A stretch of DNA of 64,000 bases from Pleurodeles waltl. Taxonomy: Eukaryota > Chordata > Amphibia > Caudata > Salamandridae. The DNA lies in NCBI RefSeq assembly GCF_031143425.1, contig NC_090442.1:427817776-427881775 (forward strand), written 5' to 3'. The first letter of the stretch is position 1; each line of letters opens with the position of its first letter. Position numbers and translations under genes: made by a program. Positions 10,157-20,814 of the stretch are shown piece by piece. The notes beneath the pieces are model-generated. The model searched no databases, was not told the origin of the DNA, and worked only from the letters and a program-made list of their open reading frames with translations.

Positions 10157-12327
10157 TGTTAGAAATGGGGTTTTTGGTTGGCAGTCAGGTTACCCCCTGT
10201 CCAAGCAAAAGCCCTAACTCTAGTCAGGGTAAGTCACACACAATCCAAGATTATCCTGTGCCCACCCTCTGGTAGCTTGGCACAAGCAGTCAGGCTTAAC
10301 TTAGAAGGCAATGTGTAAAGTATTTGTGCAATAAATCATACAATACCACCATATAGCACCACAAAAATACACCACACAGTGTTTAGAAAAATATATAATA
10401 TTTATCAGGATAATTGTAGGTCAAAAAGTATAAAGTTGCAATGGGAAATTGTAGAGATATCACTGAAAAGTGATATAAAGTGTCTTAAGTCTTTAGAATA
10501 TAAACAAAGTCTCTTTCAAGCACAAGTACCTGGTTTAGAGTGGAAAAACCTCCTCAGAGGGCCACAGAGGAAGAGGTGCGTGGAAAAAGAATGTGTGCGT
10601 CGATTTCTCCCCAGCACACACGGACTTGCGTCGTTATTTTCCACGCGGGGAAGTCGTGCATCGTTTTCCGGCGCGCGGACAGTCTCTTTCTGTGGATCGC
10701 GGGGACTACCAGATGTCCCGGGTCTGTGCGTGGATTTTCCTGCTTGTTCTCCGGCTGCGCGTCGGTCTGCGGGGCTGCGCATCGAAATTACGATCTCACG
10801 GCAGGCGTTGCGTGGATTTCTCCTCTAGACGTCGGTCTGCGGGGCTGCGTGTTGAAATTATGATGTCACGGCAGGCGTCGCGTCGATTTCTCCTCTAGAG
10901 GTCGGGCGGCGTTGTCCTTGCAAAGCCGTGCGTCGGATTCTCGGTCGTCCCAAGAGCGTTGCGTCGATCAGCGTCGGTGTGCGGCGTTTTTCTCGCCGCG
11001 GAACAAGCTTTGCGTCGAAATTTTCGGCGCACGGAGCGTCCAAGTGAAAAAGAGAAGTCTTTTTGGTCCTGAGACTTCAGGGAACAGGAGGCAAGCTCTA
11101 TCGAAGCCCTTAGAGAGCACTTTCACAGCCAGACAAGAGTTCAGCAAGGCAGCAGGGCAACAGCAAGGCAGCAGTCCTTTGTAGAAAGCAGACAGGTGAG
11201 TCCTTTGAGCAGCCAGGCAGTTCTTCTTGGCAGGATGTAGTTTCTGGTTCAGGTTTCTTCTCCAGCAAGTGTCTGATGAGGTAGGGCAGAGGCCCTGTTT
11301 TATACCCAAATGTGCCTTTGAAGTGGAGGAGACTTCAAAGAGTGGCTAAGAAGTGCACCAGGTCCCCTTTCAGTTCAATCCTGTCTGCCAGGGTCCCAGT
11401 AGGGGGTGTGGCAGTCCTTAGTGTGAGAGCAGGCCCTCCTCCCTCCCAGCCCAGGAAGACCCATTCAAAATGCAGATGTATGCAAGTGAGGCTGAGTACC
11501 CTGTGTTTGGGGTGTGTCTGAGTGAATGCACAAGGAGCTGTCAACCAAGCCCAGCCAGAAGTGGATTGTAAGGCACAGAAAGATTTAAGTGCAAAGAAAT
11601 GCTCACTTTCTAAAAGTGGCATTTCTAGAATAGTAATATTAAATCCGACTTCACCAGTCAGCAGGATTTTGTATTACCATTCTGGCCATACTAAATATGA
11701 CCTTCTTGCTACTTTCCGATCAGCAGCTGCCACTTCAACAGTGTATGAGGGCAGCCCCAATGTTAGCCTATGAAGGGAGCAGGCCTCACAGTAGTGTAAA
11801 AACGAATTTAGGAGTTTTACACTACCAGGACATATAACTACACAGGTACATGTCCTGCCTTTTACCTACACAGCACCCTGCCCTAGGGGTTACCTTGGGC
11901 CCACATTAAGGGTGACTTATATGTAGAAAAAGGGGAGTTCTAGGCTTGGCAAGTACTTTTAAATGCCAAGTCGAGGTGGCAGTGAAACTGCACACACAGG
12001 CCTTGCAATGGCAAGCCTGAGACAAGGTTAAGGGGGCTACTTAGTGGGTGGCACAACCAGTGCTGCAGGTCCACTAGTAGCATTTAATCTACAGGCCCTA
12101 GGCACATGTAGTGCACATTACTAGGGGTTTAAAAATAGATTAAATAGTCCAATCAGGTATGAGCCAGAGTTACCATGTTTAAAAAGGAAGAGAGCATATG
12201 CACTTTAGCACTGGTTAGCAGTGGTAAAGTGCGCAGAGTCTAAAAGCCAGCAAAACAGGGTCCAAAAAGTGGAGGAAGGCAGGCAAAAAGTTAGGGGTTA
12301 CCACCCTAAGGCATGTCAGGTCTAACA
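10157..12327. mobile_element. Solo LTR 'B', 2171 bp, nested in LTR A
   Basis: Begins TGTTAGAAATGGGG and ends GTCAGGTCTAACA (TG...CA). It is flanked by perfect 5-bp duplications GAACC (10152-10156 and 12328-12332). It is coding-free. A diverged copy lies at 28609-31547 and a related inverted part at 27330-28600, so it is a dispersed family. The 10560-11050 part is strikingly CpG-rich. Confidence 0.85.
10751..11040. repeat. CpG-rich block with 70-bp duplication inside LTR B
   Basis: GTCGGTCTGC-GGGGCTGCG words recur 70 bp apart (10761 and 10831). GCGTCG/CGACGC-like words are frequent through about 11040. It gives several short open frames on both strands that are not genes. It could be an LTR-internal regulatory island, which is inference. 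Confidence 0.6.
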
Positions 12328-15141
12328 GAACCCATCCCAGAGCCCAGAAAGCCGGAGTAAATCACAGTAACTTTCCTAAAAGATACAAGAACACGTGATA
12401 GAAGATTTTGCAAGAACCAAAAGAGACTGCAAGACAGGAATGATGGATTCCTGGACCTGAAGACCTGTGGAAGAAGGGGACCAAGTCCAAGAAGCACTGA
12501 AGAGTCCAGGGAGAACAGGACCCCCCTGCTCACCCGGATGAAGGTGCAAATGAAGAACCACTGGTGAATAACAACAGTCAGTACTGCACCCAAGAAGATG
12601 GATGCAGGTTCCTGATTGGTGCAGATGATGTCCCACGCCAGATGGATGATTGCAGTCTAGTTTGCGTCGCTGGATATGCCAATAAGCCTTGGCACACGCA
12701 AAGGTCATGTTTAGCGGAAAATGGCGCTGCCCGGGACCAACAGGGACCTGGTGGCCTCTGACCAGAAGGGCGAGTCATAAGGGTCTCTCAGCAACTCAGA
12801 GAGCCTCAGAAGACCAGGCAGCATGCACAAGAGTACCTCAGCATGGGATCAACAAAGGTGGAAATGGAGGCCCATGCAGCACTACACAAAGGACTTTCAT
12901 GCCACCGGAGAACTACTGAGGAGGCTGTGGGTCTCAGGAAGGAGTGCTGGGGGCCGGAGCTGTATGGTGCATGAATAACTTTGTAGAAGGATACCAACAA
13001 GCCTTGGCAACTGCAAAACATGTGGTGCATGGGGGTACTGTCTTGCGTGGAAAGGCAAGCTCTTACCTCCACCAAAGTTGGACAGCTGGACTTCCAGATG
13101 GCCAGGACCACTTCAGTCTTCCACCTGTGTTGCTCGATCCACGCACTTCTTCCGGAGAGGGGATCCAAGGCACTGGTTGTTGCTGCAGAGTGGTGCCTGC
13201 TGAAGCAGGGAAGTCACTCCTTCCCTTCAAAGGAGATTCCTTCATTCTTCTGGTGCAAGCTGAAGACAGGCAGTCCTCAGAGGATGCATGACCTGGAAAC
13301 AGTTGCAGTTGCTGGCAGGAGCTGAAGATACAACTTTGCAGAAGTCGTCTTTGCCTCTTTATTGTAGTTTGTAGAGTTCTTGGAGAGTCCAGAAGCAGTT
13401 TCGTCAGTAGAAGGTGAAGCAAAGGATGCAGAGGATTCCTGCTGGAGTCGTGCAATCTGAATCTGAAGAAACATCCAGGACAGAGATCCTAAATAGCCCT
13501 GAAAGGGGGATTGGTCAGATACACTGTTCAGGGGAGGGATCTGATGTGATCTGCTGCCACTGGCCACTCAGATGCTCCCAGAGTGCCCTACTACCTTGAA
13601 ATCCAAGATGGCCAAACCCTGGGACATTCTGGAGGAGCTCTGGGCACCACCCCTGGGGTGGTGATGGACAGGGGAGTGGTCACTCCCCTTTCCTTTGTCC
13701 AGTTTCATGCCAGAGCGGGACTGGGGGTCCCTGAACCGGACTAGACTGGATTATGGAAGGAGGGCACCAATTGTGCCCTTCAAAGTATTTTCAGAAGCTC
13801 TGGGAGGCTACCCCTCCCATGCCTGTAACACCTATTTCCAAATGGAGAGGGTGTAATGCCCCTCTCCCAAAGAAAATGCTTTGTTCTGCCCTCCTGGGCT
13901 TGAGCTGCTTGAGCAACAGGAGAGCAGACACCAGTCTGTGAGGTGGCAGCAGCTGGGGCTGCTTTGAAAACCTCAGAAGGCTGGTATGTCAGTACTAGGG
14001 GTCCACTGTGGAGTCACCAAAGTGGATGGAATCATACAACCAATGCTAGAATCAGTGTTGGGGTATAATTCTGAGATGTTAGGCACCTGTCATGGCCATA
14101 TTCGGAGTCATCATTGTGAAGATGGACATAGGTATTGACCTATGTCCAGTGCACGCATAAAATGGCATCCCTGCACTCTCGAAGTCTGGGAAAATGGTCC
14201 TGGATGATGTGGGGGCACCGTTGATAGTGCAGGGGTGCCCTCACACACATATACTCTGCACCCAGCCTTCAGGGTTGGGAAGCCTGGTATATGGGTGACT
14301 TATAAGTGTCCTTGTGCAATGTACATGGCTGTGAAAGGGTGCATGCACCTTTTCACACAGGCTGCATAGGCAGTCATGTAGAAGCCTTTGCATGAGCTCC
14401 CTATGGGTGGCAAAAAAAATGCTGCAGCCCATAGGGATCCCCTGGCGCCTCATTGCCCGGGGTACCTAGGTACCATATACTAGGGACTTATAAGGGGGCA
14501 CCAGTATGCCAATTATGAGTGAAATACTGTGTTAACAGTATCCAACAACCACATTTACATGGGAGAGAGCATAAGCACTTCAGTCCTGGTTAGCAAGATC
14601 CCAGTGACGACAAACAGACCACAAATGGGAGTAACCATGCTAGAAAGAGGCTACTTTCTCACACCGACATGGATGTACTTCTATTTCAATTGACTTGTTT
14701 GTTTGACGCATATCCATGCAGATGCATGCAGCTCCTTCAGTGTTCTTTTTGGGCAAAACCACCATGGAAGAAGCCTATGGCACTGGACCAGTAGAACGCG
14801 CAATGATATCATGCTGCAGTAATCATTCAACTTCCCTTTCAAAAACTTTTTGTAAATGAAATTCAATTCTGCAGTGTTTTTGAGCAACAGGACGAACACC
14901 ATCATTGATATGTAACTCTACATTATTAGTCTTAAGTTTTCCTAGTCCATGAAATAATGAAGGCAACTGACTTACTATTTCATGATGAACATTCATAATG
15001 TAGTTCACTGATATCTGTCCCATGTCAGCAGCTGTGCTGAAACTGAGTAGACAGGCAATTGATGCTGTACCTGGAAGTACATGAATGGGTACTTGCACTT
15101 TTGTCTTCTTGTTCATCATAGTCGCTATGAATGAACATTTA

Positions 15142-15691
15142 GGCCCTCATTATGACCGTGGCGGGCGGCTACAGCCGTCTGCCAAGATCTGACCGCCGGG
15201 CGGCCGCCAATTCAGCCACGCTCCCGCTGCGGTCATTATGAGATTCCCGCTGGGAAACCTGGTTTCCGCCCGCCGGCCCTGCGGGGATCTTGGTCGGAAC
15301 ACAGGAGCCGGCTCCAAATGGAGCCGGCGTTGTTGCAGCCGTGCGACGGGTGCAGTTGTACCCGTCACGCTTTTCACTGTCTGCATAGCAGACAGTGAAA
15401 AGCTGCATGGGGCCCTGTCAGGGGGCCCCGCAACTCCCCAGACCGCCAGCCTTTTCCTGGTGGTTCAAACCGCCAGGAAAAGGCTGGCGGTCGGGGACTC
15501 GTAATCACCTGGGCAGCGCTGCAAGCAGCGCTGCCCAGATGGATTATCACTGCCGGGGCAAATGTAGCAGGAGACCACAGGCCCCGATGGTGCGCGGTCA
15601 AAATACCCAAGATTGCACCACCAGCCTGTTGGTGGTGCAATCGCCAAAACAGCCCCGGTGGTCTTGGACCGCCAGGGTTGTAATGACCCCC
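15142..15691. mobile_element. Harbinger MITE, 550 bp, built from serial hairpins
   Basis: Ends GGCCCTCATTATGACCG and (inverted) GGGGGTCATTACAACCC match the termini of the autonomous Harbinger copies. Perfect TTA duplications flank it (15139-15141 and 15692-15694). The interior is a chain of inverted repeats: 15307-15328 (10-bp arms), 15369-15403 (16-bp perfect arms, 3-nt loop), 15441-15492 (23-bp arms with one mismatch) and 15510-15537. It has no coding capacity; the open frames across it come from the GC-rich palindromes. It interrupts the gypsy element between the RT start and the protease. Confidence 0.9.
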
Positions 15692-15750
15692 TTAGTTTTC
15701 AAAGGTGTTGATACAGCCCATGTGTACACTTTTGTTTTTGATGGAGTCAA

Positions 15751-16182
15751 TCATAGTAATGGAGCTAATTCATTATATTTCCATTCAGGCATAATATTTA
15801 TCAACGCACCCCTGCTGATGATAAAAGGTATTGCACATCCATTTATGTTCATTGTAATATTTGGACAATGTTTGAATGACTTGGGTGCTTTCTCATGTCG
15901 ACTTTTCTTTGATTGGTATGTTTCTTCACATGCAGCCAGTCCAACGTGTGCACATTTCTCTGAGGTAAGCATTGACATTGCATAATCACCTTCTTCACTT
16001 TTCCTCAATACTGATTCTGACAACTTTTCAACAATGACGATCAAATTTGTTGGGTGTTCATTTGCCTCAATTGATGTTGACGCTTGGCCTTGTGGGTGCG
16101 CTCTGAATGTCGCTTCTGGAACAATCAGTAGGCCACTTTGTTTTCTCGCTGTGGTGCACTTATTTTTTCTTTCACCTTGCAA
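15751..16182 (-). pseudogene. Gypsy protease region, active site lost
   Basis: On the minus strand the segment ends ITMNINGCAIPFIISRGALI followed by NIM, which aligns with the flap-to-active-site layout of retropepsins (an I-D-T-G-A-like core). The expected Asp-Thr-Gly is read here as Ser-Arg-Gly, so the catalytic Asp is missing. It sits between the gag zinc knuckle (about 16250) and the RT start (15119), as expected for gypsy. Assignment rests on position and the local motif, with moderate certainty. Confidence 0.55.
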
Positions 16183-16203
16183 ACCATAACAAAATGGTTC
16201 TCT

Positions 16204-16913
16204 TTACCTCAGCCTTTGCATATCTATCCGAATGGCCAGACATTTACCTTTATCTGGAAATGACAATCCACATCTGAAACACAACTTCTTTTTCCATGGA
16301 CACATCATTGTGTGCCCTTCAGCCTTGTGCTTCTGTTTACGTTTCATATTCATGACTGACGTATTTTGGGCACCTTCGGCCTCCATGTCAGCAGCTTGTC
16401 AATCAGCACACTCTCCAGCTCTGTCAGACATCAGAGCTTGCTCCAAACTAAGAGTTTCTCTCAGCATTCATTGTCTGAATCAATCTGACAAACATCCATT
16501 GTCTCTTCATCATTAAACCTATTTACCCTGCAGTGTTTCAGTGTTTTATGAGAGTACTGGGCTCTTAACAAGTTAACCCATGGTTTTACCAGTTCTTTGA
16601 TGTTCTTGACTAAAAATGTACCTTTCATAATTTACATTTGGCACTGGATTGAACTTGAGATTCAAGGTTTATTTAATTTGTCAGTACGTAATGTTGACCT
16701 CATCAAATTTTTCTTTCGAAGCAGTCCATCTATCACCAATATTTTACTTTTTAGCAGTATTGAAGGGTGGTGGTAGTTTATGGAAGGTGGCAGGCTCCAC
16801 CTGGTGATCTTGCCGAATTGGTTTCTGGACACAGTCTCTGAAACTTCATGACATGCTGGCATCTGGATCATCTTTACAGTCTGTGGAACTGTGGTCTCTT
16901 CCTTGGTCTCCAT
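16204..16913 (-). pseudogene. gag: Gypsy gag remnant with zinc knuckle
   Basis: The piece at 16386-16204 contains a nucleocapsid-like zinc-knuckle remnant (LCFRCGLSFPDKGKCLA). The two N-terminal Cys and the final Cys are present, but the expected His is replaced in the FPDKGKC part. The upstream piece 16913-16662 (start METKEETTVPQ) is open but has no recognisable domain; it is assigned to gag by position alone. Frames between the two are broken. Confidence 0.5.
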
Positions 16914-16920
16914 TGGAGCC

Positions 16921-17579
16921 CTTCACTTTTTGGAGATTTGTGGAGCTGTGCTGAGCCACCACCCATCAGCTTTGGTAGTGTTCCACTTCAAGTATTAGAC
17001 AGCTCCGTAAGAAAACCTCTGTGCTTCTTCTTTAGTCTCCTCACTCGCCACTGAGGTCGTAAAGCTCTTCTTTTTGAAGCTCAGGTAAGTGTAACTACTA
17101 TGCGCTTTGTTACCAATCTTTCTGTCAGCTAGCGCTCTTTTCTGTCTCTGTGTTTGGCCTCCATTAGAATTATCTTTCCATGCACTCTATAGCGTTATAT
17201 TGCATAGTGGTGCAGTACTTTTCTGTTCATAGTTTCTTGACCGATGACACATCAACCTCTCAGTAAAGCTTTCTTTATCTTCAAATGTTTTACACCGGCT
17301 GGAGTTGTGCTTTGACTCCATATATGCCAAACATTGATTCAGCACTTTGAGGAAGTCACATATGGCACGCATGAGCAGTTTGCTTGGACCATAGCAAACT
17401 CTCCAGGAGAGCCCTGTCAATCATTGGGTTACTAATCCCCTATCTCATCACAAGCTGTAGCGTCCTCCCCAGCCAGGGGCAAAGGTAGGAGATGGGTGAG
17501 TCTTACGGTATGCTGCAGCCCGCCGGCAAGGTATATGATTTAGCTGTTTCAATCCAATTTTCTTAATACGGTCGGAGAG
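16921..17579. other. No gene seen; possibly 5' part of the gypsy element
   Basis: Only short frames without recognisable motifs. A 5' LTR would be expected in this neighbourhood, but no matching partner was seen on the other side of the element. Confidence 0.4.
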
Positions 17580-18060
17580 AAACTTTTACATCCGTGACTG
17601 CTATGAGCCCATTATTCCAGTCCATTTTACTAGTTTGTCCAGCATTATTGCATGGTCAACAGTATCATATACCGCCAACACAACAAGGTGAATGGGGTGG
17701 CTGTTTTCCTTTCCTTGCATGTTTAAACACACACTGGGAATCATACATGATTTGGCTGACTCTTACTGAGGAAAGAAGATTAGTTATTGGCCTGTAGCCA
17801 GCTGAACATATTTTCAGGTCTGCATTTGTTTTAGCTGAAGAGTAATTGCATGCTTTAGAGGGTCAATTGTGACCTTGGCTTGGATTGAGACATTTGTTAT
17901 ATTTGCAATCTCTGGTGCCCCAGTGGAGATGCTTAAAGCTTGTAGATGAGCACAAGTCAGTGAACTGGCTGAAAGATTCCATCTGTCTCTCACCAGACAC
18001 CCACAAGTTTGAATTATGTGAATGAAGGCATGAAGTTAGCAAGGTGATATGGCACATAGG
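17580..18060 (-). pseudogene. LINE reverse transcriptase fragment (CR1/L2-like)
   Basis: On the minus strand the text contains a broken 'RPISNLxFLSK'-like block (near 17800) and further on YDTVDHAIMLDKL (near 17640), the order of RT motifs in CR1/L2-type non-LTR elements. Frameshifts and stops are frequent. No ends were found. 18061-18444 beside it holds nothing I recognise. Confidence 0.55.
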
Positions 18061-18444
18061 GGAGCCTGATGTAGTGGAAATGGACTCGCGTATTTGGTCA
18101 TTTTGTATTTAAGTACATTTTTCCTGTATTGTTGAGATGCTCATGGGTTACTTTTGTCAAGGTGATGGTAGATGATAAATATCTTCTTTGAATTGATTGT
18201 ATGCTGACAGACATTGGGTTAATTTGGGGTTAACCATGCCAACCAAATAAATACAATCTGGGTAGGCCACAACACAGTTCTAAGAGAATCTATGCTCAAT
18301 TATCTGGTTGTCCTCCTCTAGTGATAAGCTCAAGAGCATCATCAACAATTCTAAAGTCAAGAAACAACAAACTAATATTTCCCAACCAATTTAGAAAATA
18401 GGGAATATAATAGTAAACAAGCATTTGCAACGGGTCTCGCATTT

Positions 18445-18880
18445 GTTCCAGTTAGAGCTATTAGCGTTGTAAACTCCTAAGCGGATCTTTCTTGTCACAC
18501 AAATGAAAGGAAAAAAATGCAGCACAATTACGCTGTGTAAAATGCAGCGCCTACACACTGAAATTGAGAACGGAAAAACGAGTGCGATTGCGCTATGTAA
18601 ATCCTAGCGCGATTGCACTGATAGGAAAACAAAAAGATAAAGTAGTCCGGAAACCATGCTGAAAACATCCAGCCTCGTATATTTTCAGTAGTTTACCAGT
18701 GCTGTGTAGGTGGGCTAAACACCGGAAAAGGCATGACGTATGAATGCCTTTCACAAATGAAAGCAAGCAGATTTTAAAAGGGAAGCCCACGAACCAATTA
18801 AAGTGAATGACGTGACATGGGTGTTGTTAGAAGCCCAAAGAGAGATTACAGCAGGGGACGGAGTGCTTTGTGCGCGCCCC
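18445..18880 (+). repeat. Unclassified interspersed repeat, copy 1 (inverted partner at 23740)
   Basis: Shares a chain of blocks with the reverse complement of 23740-24245: GAGCTATTAGCGTTGTAAAC, AACATNNAGCCTNGTATNTTTTCAGTAG, AAACACCGGARAAGGCATGA, AAGCCCAC...AACCAA and AGAGAGATTACA.CAG. There is no coding capacity. Class (SINE, MITE or LTR) is unresolved. Confidence 0.7.
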
Positions 18881-19987
18881 TAAAAAGGCACCAAAAAAAT
18901 TGCATTTGGATAAAGCAAAAAGTATCAAGAAAAGATAAGGTGTCAGTCAAGTTCAATTCGCTGGTGACCAGGACCTAGACCAATTTCAGTCTGACTGTTC
19001 TGTACGGGGACTCAGGCAGGGCAAGTGACTTTGACTTGTCAACATTTTCCTTTGAAACTTAGCGTACCTTTGGAGCTTAAGGTCCTCCAGCAGGAAAAGG
19101 CAGGAACTTGACACTGGTGATGGTTCTTCCTAGTCAGATACATTGTTGTTGAGTTCCCACTCAAGCAACTGATTTGGGTGACAAAAGCTCTGAGCAGGAT
19201 AAATCTGGATTCTGTTGCACTGCCCCTGAGGCAGATTTGCTGTCTCGCCCATTTCCAAGGAATCAAATTCAAACTTAGCTACCTTTTTGTTTGTGAAAAT
19301 CCACTATAGTGGCAAGGCCACAAGTGGTAGTAATGCAAGACTGAGTACCTTTACTATTATCAGCACGCACAAAAAGGTCACAGTGGGAAAAACCTTTTTT
19401 TGCCTCAAATGGGTGCACCTTTATTAGGGAAACATCAGCACCTTGTCCCAGGTCTCAGGAGGTGGAATATATGACTAAGTCCAACTGTTTTCTTAATGCT
19501 GGAAAAGTGCCTCCTGGTCACTTTTGCAATTGTCAGGTCCCCAAAGTAGGTTTTTAGACACCAGCTCTCTCTACAGTCAGGGCTCCTTCTGGATTCAGTG
19601 CTCCTGGTCAACAAGGCCATCTGAAAGTCACAAGTTCATCTGATTGTTGCATCCCTGTAACCAGTAAAAGAAGGCCAACAATGTGACACTTGAAGAACAG
19701 TTATGTTAAGGGTTATGATATGTAAAAGACACTTGTTAAGCATGTGTTTGCAAAGTGTTTTTGGTGCTACAGGGAATTACATAGTTTACTGAGACAAGAA
19801 TATAATCTATTGGTTACACTTTGTTATTTAAAAAGCCACATGTAAAGTTGGTATTTAAAAAGAAGGAGGATGGCTTGTGCTCGCAGAGAGAATGGCATTG
19901 TATTCCATGTTTAGGTGGTGGCTGTGGTGAAGACCCTGGTTGCATTGACCATGCGCCATGCATGTGGGCGCAAGGGTGACACAATTG
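18881..19987. other. No gene seen
   Basis: Mixed sequence with short frames only (77 and 61 codons on the minus strand) and no recognisable domain. Probably decayed repeat. Confidence 0.5.
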
Positions 19988-20534
19988 CTAAGTTACATTT
20001 ATCAAGTCACCCAAGGCCACCATGCATGACCCTGTGTGGACTTGATAATCATGGACTTGACTCTGCACCAGAGAGGCATTACATGGGTGGAGTGTGAGTG
20101 TACCCATGCATCCACCCATGGATATTGGCACATTTCCAAATTTACCATTACTGGTATGCCTGGAAATGCATAAAATGCTATGCCTCCCCAGGTGAGGTGT
20201 AAAGAGGAGCAATATCTTTATTTCTCCTCCTTTTTTCTTCTTTCTATTTATGCTGCTTTCTGCACTGCACATAGAAAGAGGATTGTTTTTGTGCAGGAAG
20301 GTACCCCTTTCTGGGCAAAAACAATCCTTTCTGCAACACAGACACCCTTGCACCATAACACAAGGGTACCTGTGTTGGCACTAGGCAGCCAAAAGGGCAC
20401 CAGTACAATGAAAGGAAAGTAATGTGCCATATTATGTTAAATATGACACATTCCTGCCCTTTCTCGTCTACGCAGTGCAGAACAGCAAGGTGACTTGCTG
20501 CGCTGCATGAAACATTGATAAATGTGCCCCTTAG
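19988..20534. mobile_element. MITE candidate with ACATTTATCAA inverted ends
   Basis: The left end reads CTAAGTTACATTTATCAA and the right end, inverted, CTAAGGGGCACATTTATCAA. The outer CTAAG may include a target duplication. About 547 bp without coding capacity. The interior contains the inverted words AGGATTGTTTTTG (20279) and CAAAAACAATCCT (20318). The superfamily is not assigned. Confidence 0.5.
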
Positions 20535-20814
20535 GATGAGGACTAGGAGACTAAGAAACAAGTATGGAGAGCACATATGTCTGCTCAGAGAATGACATCA
20601 GAATTATGTGGCTAAAAACGGTAGGGGTTTGATTTAGACCACTTCATGAACTAGGTACATTGATAGGAAAGTGATTCTGTGGCATTTGGGCAGCCAACAG
20701 AGGGTTTTAAAAATAGATATAAACATGGTCTCAGCTGTTGCTACCAGTACACAGGCATGCAGTTGCATTTTATATGGGTTGAAGTCATTGGAATACCTTG
20801 CAGGAAAAGGTCAA

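Larger units (their letters stand above)
9677..14663. mobile_element. Solo LTR 'A', about 2.8 kb, containing a nested second LTR
   Basis: Begins TGTAGGAGGCTGG and ends CTACTTTCTCACA, giving TG...CA ends. It is flanked by CGGAC (9672-9676) and CCGAC (14664-14668), a 5-bp target duplication with one mismatch, as made by LTR-element integrases. With the nested 10157-12327 unit and its duplicated 5-mer removed it is about 2811 bp. No protein domain is seen inside. It interrupts the gypsy RT, whose text continues on the two sides. Open frames at 12306-13599 are unrelated to known domains and are ignored. Confidence 0.8.
8100..15119 (-). pseudogene. pol: Gypsy pol: RT, RNase H and part of integrase, broken
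   Basis: The N-terminal RT piece lies at 15119-14664 (GLGKLKTNNVELHINDGVRP, later CMDMRQTNKS). It continues after the solo LTR at 9671 with the LNKGY segment and a TFGVS block. The RT/RNase H junction follows at about 8900 (VVDANPVRLGAIL), then RNase H at 8762-8538 (FTLVSDHQAWLTIFGNPKAK). The integrase H2C2 zinc-binding region is at about 8230-8100 (AHEGHHEIV, then a VENL segment; the Cys pair is damaged). Stops and frameshifts occur throughout and the integrase core was not recognised. Order and motifs are typical of Ty3/gypsy. No product is expected. Confidence 0.85.
7905..16920 (-). mobile_element. Decayed Ty3/gypsy LTR retrotransposon with four later insertions
   Basis: On the minus strand the order is gag (about 16913-16204), protease (near 15800), reverse transcriptase/RNase H (15119-8540) and the integrase zinc-binding region (about 8230-8100), which is the gag-PR-RT-RH-IN order of Ty3/gypsy elements. 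The element is cut by a solo LTR (9677-14663, itself nested), a fold-back MITE (9349-9518) and a Harbinger MITE (15142-15691). The RT text resumes across the solo LTR and across the fold-back MITE, so both clearly landed later. LTRs were not identified. Boundaries are approximate. Confidence 0.85.

Noticed and set aside
10379..11309. Overlapping open frames with Arg/Ser-rich products
   Set aside because: CpG-rich solo-LTR sequence, open in several frames on both strands, without a domain.
15150..15985. 196-codon and other frames at the Harbinger MITE
   Set aside because: They run over the hairpin chain and out into gypsy antisense sequence. No domain, and opposite in strand to the real gypsy frames.
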